9,583 nucleotides of DNA, from assembly GCA_023301405.1 (NCBI GenBank), contig JALZUX010000368.1, positions 1 through 9,583 of the forward strand, written 5' to 3'. Below are positions 1-7,270 of the stretch, one piece after another. The notes beneath the pieces were generated by a model. The model did no database searches. It was not told the DNA's origin and saw nothing but the letters and a program-made list of their open reading frames with translations. Position 1 is the first letter of the stretch; every line of letters starts with the position of its first letter. The translations under genes were made by a program, and so were the position numbers. This DNA comes from Granulosicoccaceae bacterium (GTDB taxonomy: Bacteria > Pseudomonadota > Gammaproteobacteria > Granulosicoccales > Granulosicoccaceae).

Positions 1-306
1 AAGATCCGCTGCTTCCAGGCAGACGCTGCCAAAGGCGCCGGTGTATTCCATCATCTGATCACACTGCCTACTTATCACACGGCAGCATTATCAACAGACA
101 CTTTATCTAAAGGTTATTTTGGTGAAGAAGGAATGCTTGCTTATGTACTTAATGTGCAGCGAAAGGAAATCCGTGATGGACTTGCCTGTGTAAAGCACCA
201 GGATATGGCTGGATCAAATATCGGTGATGACCACAAGGAATACTTCAGTGGTGGTCAGGCGCTTAAAGCCTCTGGTGAGGACAACACCATGAATCAGTTT
301 GGCTAA
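1..306 (+). CDS. aceA: isocitrate lyase, C-terminal part (5' end outside window)
   Basis: Frame 1 is open from the first base to a TAA at 304-306 and gives the last 101 residues of a protein whose start lies outside the window. The tail contains VKHQDMAGSNIGDDHKEYF followed by KASGEDNTMNQFG. This is the characteristic end of the long Pseudomonas-type isocitrate lyase (about 530 residues), not the shorter E. coli type. The enzyme splits isocitrate into glyoxylate and succinate in the cytoplasmic glyoxylate shunt, allowing growth on acetate or fatty acids. The catalytic Cys-containing loop would lie upstream and cannot be checked. A strong terminator starts 22 bases after the stop, so this is the 3' end of its transcript. 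The gene is unrelated to the inositol genes and marks the core-genome edge of the locus. I am confident of the family and of the frame. Confidence 0.93.
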   Translation, partial: KIRCFQADAAKGAGVFHHLITLPTYHTAALSTDTLSKGYFGEEGMLAYVLNVQRKEIRDGLACVKHQDMAGSNIGDDHKEYFSGGQALKASGEDNTMNQFG

Positions 307-328
307 TACCGATTGATTAACGCATGAG

Positions 329-362
329 AAAAACCGTGCGGGCTTTACCCGTGCGGTTTTTT
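329..362. terminator. bidirectional rho-independent terminator between aceA and the MATE gene
   Basis: The left arm at 329-342 (AAAAACCGTGCGGG) and the right arm at 348-361 (CCCGTGCGGTTTTT) form a 14-bp stem around a 5-base loop, and a T run occupies 357-362. On the plus strand the two central positions are G-U wobbles, so the stem is continuous. On the minus strand the same positions become C/A mismatches, so the hairpin should be stronger for aceA than for the MATE gene. The A run in the left arm supplies the U tail for minus-strand transcripts. The MATE stop codon (361-363) overlaps the right end of the structure. Confidence 0.9.
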
Positions 363-1758
363 ATCGGACAACAATCCCTTCTTTTTCAAGCTGCGCTATG
401 CGTACCCATAATCGAAACGATAGCAGCACCGACGACACTGACAACCCCAGAATTAGCCCACCCCACAAGCCAGTCGCCCCATACCCTAGATGGTGTGCAC
501 AGTAATATCCGACTGAAAATGCCACAGCCCAATAGGCAAAAAAGTTAATCATCATAGGTACACGGGTATCTTGCAGCCCACGCAACACTCCAATTAATGC
601 CACTTGCACGGCGTCTGGTAACTGAAAAATAGCGGCAAATATTAGCAGATGTGCCGCCACTTGTTGCACGTTCAGATCCTCAGCATACAGACCAGTTATT
701 GAATGGCGAAAAGACAAAAGTAACAGCGCAGTCAATGTGGCCATAAACAGCATGATCACCAGCCCACTGACAATGCGAAGCTTTATTGCAGGCAATGACT
801 CACGACCATAAACCCTACCCACGCGTGATGTTAAAGCAAATGACAATCCCAGTGGAAGCATATAACACACACCTGAAATACTGATCGCTACATAGTGCCC
901 CGCAGCTTCCACGGTGCCTATCATCCCCATCTGAATAGCCGTGGCGACAAACAAGCCCGCTTCAAAAAGCAGCGTCAGGTAAATTGGTATAGACAACACG
1001 AGCATCGGTTTAATTTCAGCCCAGTCAGGCGCCTCAAACCCCGACAGCAATTGGTAACGCTTGAAAACATCCCGTCTGAGATAACCCAATAGAGCGATTG
1101 CCATCACCACCATTACTGTCGATGTGGCCAGACCAATACCGACCAACCCCAGCTTAGGAAATCCAAACCACCCTAGCCCGAAAGCCAGATCAGCAAAAAG
1201 ATTAACAATTAATCCGAGCGCCTGCACCAGCAACACAGGCTTGACCAGTCCGGTCGCTTCACACACATTGCGGCAAGCCATCATGATGGCAAACGCCGGC
1301 AGGCTCCAACACGCCGCAAACAGATACTGCTTGATAAAAGGCACCAACTCGCTTTGCAATCCCCAATGCTCAAGCGAAAACCCCAATAACAGCGTCGCGA
1401 TAAGCGCTAATACACCGGTCAGCACCGCCAACCACAACCCTTGACGAAACGTCTTACCCACTACAACCCGACGGCCCTGCCCAATCAGGCTTGATAACGC
1501 AGGAGACAAACCGGCCATCAAACCGATGCAAAGCAACGATGTAAAGAACCAGATGCCAGCGCCAATGCCCCCCGCAGCAAGCTCGACACTGCCAAGGCGG
1601 CCCGCCACAATGGCATCGACCAGGCCATTGCCCATCTGCAATAGCTGCGCGCCAATCAGCGGTAACGCGATAGTCAGAGTTCGCTTGCCATCAAGTACAA
1701 TTCTGCGATAGGTAATACCGCTTAGAACACCGGTATTATTCACCCGAGTTAGCACCAA
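361..1758 (-). CDS. MATE-family multidrug/Na+ (or H+) antiporter, NorM-like
   Basis: This 465-residue, strongly hydrophobic protein has the length and about twelve membrane segments expected of inner-membrane MATE exporters, which expel cationic drugs or metabolites in exchange for Na+ or H+. The first segment contains GNGLVDAIVAGRLG with Asp48. Glu266 (LLFEAGLF) and Asp382 (LPDAVQVALIGVLRG) sit where Vibrio cholerae NorM has Asp36, Glu255 and Asp371, so the cation-coupling acidic residues appear present. The start is unclear. There is no ATG before residue 42, an in-frame TAA lies just upstream, and the longest frame begins with TTG at 1758. GTG at 1743, preceded by a GGTG nine bases away, is an alternative five codons in. 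The gene follows the GST gene with a 97-bp gap that carries two inverted repeats, so it may have its own promoter. The substrate is unknown, and nothing links it directly to inositol use. Confidence 0.88.
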   Translation of the reverse strand: MVLTRVNNTGVLSGITYRRIVLDGKRTLTIALPLIGAQLLQMGNGLVDAIVAGRLGSVELAAGGIGAGIWFFTSLLCIGLMAGLSPALSSLIGQGRRVVVGKTFRQGLWLAVLTGVLALIATLLLGFSLEHWGLQSELVPFIKQYLFAACWSLPAFAIMMACRNVCEATGLVKPVLLVQALGLIVNLFADLAFGLGWFGFPKLGLVGIGLATSTVMVVMAIALLGYLRRDVFKRYQLLSGFEAPDWAEIKPMLVLSIPIYLTLLFEAGLFVATAIQMGMIGTVEAAGHYVAISISGVCYMLPLGLSFALTSRVGRVYGRESLPAIKLRIVSGLVIMLFMATLTALLLLSFRHSITGLYAEDLNVQQVAAHLLIFAAIFQLPDAVQVALIGVLRGLQDTRVPMMINFFAYWAVAFSVGYYCAHHLGYGATGLWGGLILGLSVSSVLLSFRLWVRIAQLEKEGIVVR

Positions 1759-1771
1759 TAATTAATAAATC

Positions 1772-1787
1772 GCGAGAAAATTCTCGC
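1772..1787. repeat. inverted repeat GCGAGAA-AA-TTCTCGC upstream of the MATE gene
   Basis: A perfect dyad with 7-base arms and a 2-base centre lies 13 bases upstream of the longest possible MATE start. It could be an operator for that gene, or a small stem at the start of its message. The AT-rich sequence beyond it on the minus strand is not a proper T run, so I do not call it a terminator. Confidence 0.5.
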
Positions 1788-1793
1788 TATACA

Positions 1794-1813
1794 TGCGATC
1801 AGAAATGATCACA
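1794..1813. repeat. imperfect inverted repeat TGCGATCA-GAAA-TGATCACA
   Basis: The 8-base arms match at seven of eight positions around GAAA. It lies between the GST and MATE genes, six bases from the second dyad at 1772-1787. It resembles a CRP site superficially (TGCGA and TCACA ends), but the spacing between the half-sites is ten bases, not six. Its role is unknown. A binding site controlling the MATE gene is the simplest guess. Confidence 0.4.
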
Positions 1814-1855
1814 CAAGCAAACCGTGTAGCTTATGCAACAGGGGCTTGATCAGGA

Positions 1856-2464
1856 CTACAGATCGTGTGGTTTAGTATTTTTAAATGATGGCCGTTGAGT
1901 GAAATCTTCATGCCATAAAGCAAGGGCAGGAAAATGATCACGCCACGCCTCTTCAGGGTAGCGGAAATCCACATAATCAAGGGCAATGGCTACCGAAATA
2001 GTGCCAATATCAAAACGGCTACCAAACCCGGACACTTCAGTTTCAAGTGAACCAAGTGCTCGGCGAAATTTATTTTTCTGTCCGTCAATCCACTCAACCC
2101 ATCGCAGTGGCTCAGGCCGTACAAACGTTTCATAGCGTACTATAATCGCTGCATCACAGATACCATCAGCAGTAGCTTCAAGTCGCAACGCCTTCCAGCG
2201 ACTATCACCTTTACCGTAAAGATCAGTCATACCAAGCGAATTGAGATACTCACAAATCACCCGTGAATCATAAAGTGTACTGCCATCATCAAGCACCAGC
2301 GCCGGAATCTTACCCAACGGATTTTGCTCAATCACACCGTCATTAGGCTTAACCGGCGTCAACGCCACAGGCTCAGAAATGACACGATCGGCCAAGCCTG
2401 TTTCAGACGCCACAACCAACACTTTTCGAACAAAAGGAGAAGCAGGGTTAAAGAATAGTTTCAT
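1856..2464 (-). CDS. glutathione S-transferase family protein, YibF-like
   Basis: This 202-residue cytoplasmic protein has the two-domain GST layout. The N-terminal thioredoxin-like domain (about residues 1-78) has NPASPFVRKV with the candidate catalytic Ser9, NPLGKIPAL with the cis-proline Pro54, and DS at 66-67, which normally holds the glutamyl part of glutathione. The all-helical C-terminal domain runs from about residue 88 and includes DIGTISVAIALDYVDFR. Length, the early SPFVRK and the ending SFKNTKPHDL resemble E. coli YibF. Start: ATG at 2464 gives the family's normal N-terminus; the Shine-Dalgarno sequence is weak. The gene lies 111 bp downstream of the aldolase gene on the same strand with no terminator seen between them, so readthrough from the iol run is possible. 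Its substrate is unknown; detoxification of an electrophile is the family's general role. A link to inositol breakdown is inference only. Confidence 0.87.
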   Translation of the reverse strand: MKLFFNPASPFVRKVLVVASETGLADRVISEPVALTPVKPNDGVIEQNPLGKIPALVLDDGSTLYDSRVICEYLNSLGMTDLYGKGDSRWKALRLEATADGICDAAIIVRYETFVRPEPLRWVEWIDGQKNKFRRALGSLETEVSGFGSRFDIGTISVAIALDYVDFRYPEEAWRDHFPALALWHEDFTQRPSFKNTKPHDL

Positions 2465-2482
2465 GGCAACAACTCAAGAGCG

Positions 2483-2504
2483 CAGGTTACTTCATTCTAA
2501 CCTG
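2483..2504. repeat. inverted repeat CAGGTTA / TAACCTG in the GST upstream region
   Basis: Perfect 7-base arms (2483-2489 and 2498-2504) flank an 8-base loop, ending 18 bases before the GST start codon. No T run follows on either strand, so it is not a terminator for the iol run. It could be an operator or an RNA stem in the GST leader. Confidence 0.4.
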
Positions 2505-2575
2505 ACAAGTGCCTTGCGGATAGTGAAGATAGTCTACGGTTAACCAGTAAACGCTCATCACTGTGCTGTGGAGAA

Positions 2576-3406
2576 CTACCTACACCCCATTGACCGCAAA
2601 ACAGCGCGTGTCGCCTCAGTAACCGGGGCAACCGTATCTTTCAAAATGGCATTCCGGTCAAACCGTTCCAAATCACTTCTCACCGAGTCCCGAAGCGCCT
2701 GCCCGAACACCATTCGCAACTCAGTGCCGATATTGTATTTACAAATCGCCGAGCTCTGTGCAAGTAATAACCGTTGATCCACAGGCACACCAGAGCCACC
2801 ATGAATAACCAACGGTACCTCTGTCACGTTCTCAATCTCTTTAATTCTATCGATATCAAGGCCGTCAGATTTATTTTGCTGCAAGTGCACGTTACCGACT
2901 GATACCGCCATCGCATCAACGTTGGTATCACGCGCAAACTTAGCCGCCTCTAGGGGATCCGTACCGTTAGAAGCCTCGCCTTGTGCATAGCCTACAAAAC
3001 CAATCTCACCTTCACACGACACACCAGCGCTATGCGCTAGCTCTGCGATTGCGGCGGTTTCTTCAATGTTCTGTGCCAGTGGCTTACGTGATCCATCAAA
3101 CATAACCGACGTAAAGCCGCTATCAATGCCTTGCTTGCACTCTTCGAAGGTGTAACCGTGATCAAGATGCGCTACCACAGGCACAGACGCTTGCCGGGCC
3201 AAATGATGAAACATTTTTCCTAACACTGGCAGCGGTGTGTGTTCACGGCAACCGGGCCCCGCCTGTAAAATTAGCGGCACCTCTTCGGCCTCAGCCGCCG
3301 CTACGTAGGCACACATGTCTTCCCACCCTAATGTGACAAGACCAGCCACTGCATAACCATTTTTTAGCGCTGGTTGCAGAACCTCAGCAAGGGTTGCAAC
3401 GGTCAC
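2576..3406 (-). CDS. iolJ: class II (zinc) aldolase, probable 2-deoxy-5-keto-gluconate-6-phosphate aldolase (IolJ type)
   Basis: This 276-residue TIM-barrel protein belongs to the FbaA/GatY/IolJ class II aldolases. HLDHG at 80-84 gives the catalytic Asp82 and zinc ligand His83. CEGEIG (131-136) carries the conserved Glu residues, His174 (GNVH) and His202 (IHGGSG) are the other expected zinc ligands, and KYNIGTEL (223-230) matches the phosphate-binding strand. The start is GTG at 3406, overlapping the iolB stop TGA as GTGA, which implies translational coupling. By position after iolD, iolC and iolB it should split phosphorylated 2-deoxy-5-keto-gluconate into dihydroxyacetone phosphate and malonate semialdehyde. 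Oddities: the N-terminal FN-x-N motif usual in the family is replaced by GLVTLGW, and the usual GTxHG/GSVHG reads GNVHLQ. The family is firm; the substrate is inferred from context, and fructose- or tagatose-bisphosphate aldolase activity cannot be excluded. Confidence 0.85.
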   Translation of the reverse strand: MTVATLAEVLQPALKNGYAVAGLVTLGWEDMCAYVAAAEAEEVPLILQAGPGCREHTPLPVLGKMFHHLARQASVPVVAHLDHGYTFEECKQGIDSGFTSVMFDGSRKPLAQNIEETAAIAELAHSAGVSCEGEIGFVGYAQGEASNGTDPLEAAKFARDTNVDAMAVSVGNVHLQQNKSDGLDIDRIKEIENVTEVPLVIHGGSGVPVDQRLLLAQSSAICKYNIGTELRMVFGQALRDSVRSDLERFDRNAILKDTVAPVTEATRAVLRSMGCR

Positions 3407-4245
3407 TTAAATTTCGCGATCATATCTTTAATGCCCGGGATTGTTTCAATTTGGTAGGCGTGTGTTTGCTGGAAATACTGCACCAAAGAACGCTGTGAAA
3501 GCCCACCAAGAATAGTGAAGTAATACATTTCATACCCGGGTAATGCCGCACACGGGTGATAACCCTTATCGATGCAAACGGTTGAACCATCAACAATGTG
3601 GTAAGCATCACCGGACTCGTTGTCTACTCGCTGTAGCATCTGAACACCGGAACCATGGTTCGGCTTGAAGCGGAAGTTATACGTTTCATCATGGCGTGTT
3701 TCATCAGGCAAGCGGTTGGTATCGTGCTTGTGTGATGGAAAACCAGACCAACCTCCCTGCCCCACGGTGAACAACTCACTCACTAGCAGTCGCCCTACTT
3801 TGTCTGCCTGTTTCTGTCCTAATATGTGCTTAATCTTTCGGTGAGTTTTGGTGTCATCTGAACCGTACTGCACCAGATCAAGTCCGTCGGCACGCACATC
3901 AAAGGGCTCTAGCACTTTGTCAAACTTGGCACCGGCAATGAACACTTCTGCTGAATCAGAGGTGCATGAAAAAGTCACCTTTGCGCCTACCGGTATATAA
4001 ACCCCTTCAGGCTCTCCATCCCAAACATCTTCGCCACGATTACCCAATGCATTATAAGCAAGCCCCTCTACATCGATATCAATGGTACCGGTAGCGGGTA
4101 CGATACAGGTCTCATAACCAGGCACTTGATATTCGAATGCTTCACCTTTTTTTAACTTCACAATATTAAAATAGTTCAGCGGCACAAGGTCGTTTTCAAC
4201 ATCGACCAGCGGCTGATTTTTATTATCGTAGGGTGCTATATGCAT
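3403..4245 (-). CDS. iolB: 5-deoxy-glucuronate isomerase
   Basis: IolB converts 5-deoxy-D-glucuronate to 2-deoxy-5-keto-D-gluconate in the cytoplasm. The 280-residue product is close to the usual 270 or so and shows the KduI/IolB cupin signature. SHKHDT (171-176) with His172 and His174, ETRHDETYNFRF with Glu187, and GYHP with His230 form the expected metal site; PGYEMYYFTILGG follows. The start is ATG at 4245, giving MHIAPYDNKN. An AAAAAGG nine bases upstream can act as ribosome binding site, and the start lies 14 bases after the iolC stop. The frame stays open upstream to 4362, but that stretch lies inside iolC, is Arg/Cys rich and does not look like IolB, so I exclude it. The stop overlaps the aldolase GTG start. 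The identification is firm. Confidence 0.94.
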   Translation of the reverse strand: MHIAPYDNKNQPLVDVENDLVPLNYFNIVKLKKGEAFEYQVPGYETCIVPATGTIDIDVEGLAYNALGNRGEDVWDGEPEGVYIPVGAKVTFSCTSDSAEVFIAGAKFDKVLEPFDVRADGLDLVQYGSDDTKTHRKIKHILGQKQADKVGRLLVSELFTVGQGGWSGFPSHKHDTNRLPDETRHDETYNFRFKPNHGSGVQMLQRVDNESGDAYHIVDGSTVCIDKGYHPCAALPGYEMYYFTILGGLSQRSLVQYFQQTHAYQIETIPGIKDMIAKFK

Positions 4246-4259
4246 GGTAAAAAACCTTT

Positions 4260-5243
4260 TTAAACTGTTGGACCGGAATGACTGGACAGAAACTCTGCAA
4301 GCTCTGCGGGCGTGGGCATAGCCGGCGCACATCCTACACGGGATACAACGATTGATGCGCACGCTGATCCACGAAGGACTGCGTCTTTTAATGAATAACC
4401 GTTGGCAAGCGACGCTATAAAACCGCCCATAAAACTGTCACCTGCACCAGTTGGCTTAAGTGCTTCCACCGGATAGATTCCGGTACGGAACTCTTCTTCA
4501 GGGGTGATCGTGATTGAACCTTCCTCACCCATTTTATAAATAACAATACTGGCAGTCGTTACAGCAAGCTCACGAGCTTTAGCAAGCCCTTGATCATAGG
4601 CCCCGGCCATGAAGCCAAACTCTACATCATTGCCGATAATAACATCACATAGAGCCGCCGCTCTGGAATAGGTTTGTGCGGCATCCTCGGCGGATGGCCA
4701 GCTGTAAGGCCGGTAATCCACATCAAATATCAGTGGCACGCCTGCAGCTTTGGCTAGTTCAAACGCATGGAATGCAGCACTTCGAGACGGCTCAGCCGCA
4801 AACACTGTACCGGTGGTAATTAGCGCCGAGTAATCAGTGTATTTTATAGCGCTTACATCACTATTGGTCATTTGAAAGTCAGCCGCCCCATTGCGGTAGA
4901 TAACCGTTTGATGATCTTCAACACGACTCTCAGAGACCGCCAAAGAATTTCGTGACTCACCACCTTCAGTATTTACAAGGGTCCTGTCGACACCGTAGTG
5001 GTCAAGTTGATTCAGGCAAAAACGGCCTACGGCATCATCTGCCACTCGAGTTACCAGCGCTGCCTTACCACCATGCTTAGTGATCGCTACACAAATATTT
5101 GCCGACGAACCACCAAGGCTTGCAAAAAACTGAGTGGCCTCTTCTGTTTTGGTACCTGGCGGATCAGGGTAGAAATCCATCCCGGCGCGCCCAATCACCA
5201 CAAAGCTGTTTTTTTCTAGTTTTGATTGCAGTGCTTTATCCAT
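4260..5243 (-). CDS. iolC: 5-dehydro-2-deoxygluconokinase (PfkB family)
   Basis: IolC phosphorylates 2-deoxy-5-keto-gluconate at C6 using ATP. The 327-residue protein is a complete ribokinase-fold (PfkB) enzyme. GRAGMDFYPD (18-27) and LGGSSAN (43-49) are the N-terminal substrate-side motifs, FDVDYRPYSW (173-182) is typical of IolC, and PTGAGDS (264-270) has the catalytic Asp269 and anion hole. Start: GTG at 5255 is in frame but lies inside the Shine-Dalgarno sequence AAGGAG, so ATG at 5243, 11 bases after that site, is preferred. It follows iolD by 48 bp and precedes iolB by 14 bp, consistent with one operon. Many proteobacterial IolC proteins are fused to a DUF2090 aldolase domain (total above 600 residues). 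This one is the stand-alone kinase, and a separate aldolase gene is present two genes on. Confidence 0.94.
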   Translation of the reverse strand: MDKALQSKLEKNSFVVIGRAGMDFYPDPPGTKTEEATQFFASLGGSSANICVAITKHGGKAALVTRVADDAVGRFCLNQLDHYGVDRTLVNTEGGESRNSLAVSESRVEDHQTVIYRNGAADFQMTNSDVSAIKYTDYSALITTGTVFAAEPSRSAAFHAFELAKAAGVPLIFDVDYRPYSWPSAEDAAQTYSRAAALCDVIIGNDVEFGFMAGAYDQGLAKARELAVTTASIVIYKMGEEGSITITPEEEFRTGIYPVEALKPTGAGDSFMGGFIASLANGYSLKDAVLRGSACASIVVSRVGCAPAMPTPAELAEFLSSHSGPTV

Positions 5244-5254
5244 GAGTAAAGTCA

Positions 5255-5260
5255 CTCCTT
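5255..5260 (-). promoter_or_regulatory. ribosome binding site AAGGAG that fixes the iolC start
   Basis: On the minus strand AAGGAG is followed by TGA and eight further bases before ATG at 5243. It is the best Shine-Dalgarno match in the iol run. It overlaps the upstream in-frame GTG and so rules that codon out as the start. The 11-base spacing is slightly long but acceptable. Confidence 0.75.
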
Positions 5261-5291
5261 GCCAAACGTATGTCCTGACTCACCAGCAACA

Positions 5292-7163
5292 TCACACACC
5301 CTTGCGTTGCTTTGAACGGCTTGATTCCCAATCCGTATGTGCTTGCCTAACACTGTCATTTTCAGTGATATGCGGTGTGCCGATCTCCCACCAGGTATGC
5401 CCTTCTGTTGTCCAGCCTTCGTGAGAATCTACATTCATCACAATCACAGAAGTCTTGCTTGCTGCCTTGGCACGCTTGAACGCCTCTGCAAGTTCAGCCG
5501 GGTTGCTGACCGTTTCCGCATGAGCCCCCATTGAAGCCGCGTGCGCTGCAAAATCCACTGCAAATGGCTTATCAACCGTCGGGCAGTCAGCAATCAAGTT
5601 ATTAAAACTCTCATTACCCGTATTGTTCTGTAACTTGTTAATCACCGCAAAGCCACCGTTGTCCAACACCAGAACAATCAGCTTTTTATTGCTTAGCACA
5701 GAAGAATAAATATCAGAATTAAGCATCAGGTAAGAGCCATCACCGGTAAAGACAATGGTGTCTTTATCAGTTTCATTCTCAGATTGTGCGATACGTGCCC
5801 CCCATCCGCCGGCGATCTCATACCCCATGCACGAAAAACCGAACTCCACATCAACAGTGCCACCCTTAAGTGTACGCCAGTTGGCAGTGACTTCGGCGGG
5901 CAGTCCACCCGCAGCGGCCACCACACGATCAGAGGGGTCACATAAATCGTTCACCACACCAATGGCTTGTGCGTATGAGTTGGGCCGATTGCCATGGGCC
6001 ACGTTAACCGCAACGTACTGATCCCACTTCTGACGTTCCTCACGAGCAAAGGTTGTCCATTCGACAGGGCTTTCATACCCATCGATAGCGGCGGCAAGTT
6101 CAGTTAAAGCGATCTTTGCATCAGCAACGACAGACATTGACATATGCTTAGCCGCATCATGTCGAGCCGCATTCATAGCGATAAACTTCGCGTCTTTTGA
6201 AAATGCAGTCCACGAACCGGTGGTGAAATCCTGCAGTCTAGTGCCAACAGCAACAATGACATCTGCTTTCTCAGCGATCGCGTTTGCAGAGTCTGAGCCA
6301 GTCACCCCAAGAGGCCCGGTATTTAACGGATGGTCTGATAATAGATTAGCGCGCCCTGCTATGGTTTCGACCACTGGTATTTGATGTGTTTCAGCCAGTG
6401 CTGTCAGCTCGGCAACTGCCCCTGAATATTGCACACCGCCACCGGCAATTATCATTGGGCGCTTGGCCGATCTCAGTAACTCTGCCGCGTCAGCTATTTC
6501 GTTGTGGTCAGGACCAGCACGCCTGATGCGATGCACTTTCTTTGCAAAAAACGCAGCCGGGTAATCATAGGTCCAGCCCTGAACATCTTGCGGTAAACCT
6601 AAAAAGGCCGGACCACAGTCTGCCGGATCAAGCATGGTGGCAATTGCCGCTGGTAATGATTGAATAATTTGTGCAGGGTGACAGATACGGTCCCAGTAAC
6701 GCGTGACCGGTTTAAATGCGTCGTTCACGCCGAAGGTTGGGTCATTATAGTTCTCCAACTGCTGTAACACCGGGTCTGGCAGCCTTGTGATAAAGGTATC
6801 ACCGCATAACAGCAGCATCGGCAAGCGATTAGCATGCGCCAGGGCCGCTGACGTCAATAGGTTTGACGTACCCGGTCCCGCAGAGGCCGTGCAAAACATC
6901 ATTCGACGACGCAGGTGGTATTTCGCATAGGCAGCAGCCGCAAAGCCCATGCTTTGTTCGTTCTGACCGCGATAAAGTGGCAATACATCTTTATGCTGAT
7001 ACAAGGCTTCGCCAAGGCACGGCACATTGCCGTGGCCAAAAATACCAAAGCCACCGCCAAACAGTCGCTGTTCTTTGCCATCAATTTCAATAAATTGATT
7101 AGCTAGAAAACGCACAATCGCTTGCGCCAACGTCAACTGAATAGAATCGTCTGTGTTTGTCAT
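5292..7163 (-). CDS. iolD: 3D-(3,5/4)-trihydroxycyclohexane-1,2-dione hydrolase (ThDP-dependent)
   Basis: IolD opens the dione ring to 5-deoxy-glucuronate and is the signature enzyme of the myo-inositol pathway. The 623-residue protein has the three-domain acetolactate synthase-like ThDP fold. The N-terminal domain includes GIFGHGNVP (40-48) and RGQNEQSM with the cofactor-activating Glu69. The middle domain has the GGGVQYSG loop. The C-terminal cofactor domain has GDGSYLML at about 474 and DNGGF at about 501, the Mg/ThDP-binding GDG...NG motif. Length and motifs match B. subtilis IolD (637 residues). The frame extends eight codons further to a TTG at 7187, but ATG at 7163 (MTNTDDS) with GAAGAG nine bases upstream is the better start. 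It is the first gene of the minus-strand iol run and faces iolE across a 302-bp control region. The identification is firm. Confidence 0.95.
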   Translation of the reverse strand: MTNTDDSIQLTLAQAIVRFLANQFIEIDGKEQRLFGGGFGIFGHGNVPCLGEALYQHKDVLPLYRGQNEQSMGFAAAAYAKYHLRRRMMFCTASAGPGTSNLLTSAALAHANRLPMLLLCGDTFITRLPDPVLQQLENYNDPTFGVNDAFKPVTRYWDRICHPAQIIQSLPAAIATMLDPADCGPAFLGLPQDVQGWTYDYPAAFFAKKVHRIRRAGPDHNEIADAAELLRSAKRPMIIAGGGVQYSGAVAELTALAETHQIPVVETIAGRANLLSDHPLNTGPLGVTGSDSANAIAEKADVIVAVGTRLQDFTTGSWTAFSKDAKFIAMNAARHDAAKHMSMSVVADAKIALTELAAAIDGYESPVEWTTFAREERQKWDQYVAVNVAHGNRPNSYAQAIGVVNDLCDPSDRVVAAAGGLPAEVTANWRTLKGGTVDVEFGFSCMGYEIAGGWGARIAQSENETDKDTIVFTGDGSYLMLNSDIYSSVLSNKKLIVLVLDNGGFAVINKLQNNTGNESFNNLIADCPTVDKPFAVDFAAHAASMGAHAETVSNPAELAEAFKRAKAASKTSVIVMNVDSHEGWTTEGHTWWEIGTPHITENDSVRQAHTDWESSRSKQRKGV

Positions 7164-7240
7164 GCCACGGTGCTCTTCATGCTGCAAGGGTTTCTACCCG
7201 GCAGCGATTCAGGGGAATTCTTAAACGTCGCTAAATCATG

Positions 7241-7270
7241 TTGACGCTTTAACTGTACCGAGGATACAAT
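7241..7270 (+). promoter_or_regulatory. sigma70-like promoter P1 for iolE
   Basis: TTGACG (7241-7246) and TACAAT (7265-7270) are separated by 18 bases, each hexamer matching consensus at five of six positions. Transcription would start near 7276-7278, inside the palindrome at 7274-7287, which is a classic repressor position. The leader to iolE would be about 190 bases. Confidence 0.62.

Noticed and set aside
2538..2545. Palindrome GGTTAACC between the aldolase and GST genes
   Set aside because: An 8-bp palindrome is expected by chance in a window this size, and it has no promoter context.
4246..4362. Upstream extension of iolB by 39 codons overlapping iolC
   Set aside because: It lies antiphase within the iolC coding end, is Arg/Cys rich, does not resemble the IolB N-terminus, and a good start with ribosome binding site exists at 4245.
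5726..6021. Short open frames on both strands inside iolD
   Set aside because: They are shadows of a well-conserved gene, with no recognisable motifs and no start signals of their own.
7164..7187. TTG start for iolD eight codons upstream
   Set aside because: A normal ATG at 7163 with a usable Shine-Dalgarno sequence gives the expected family N-terminus.
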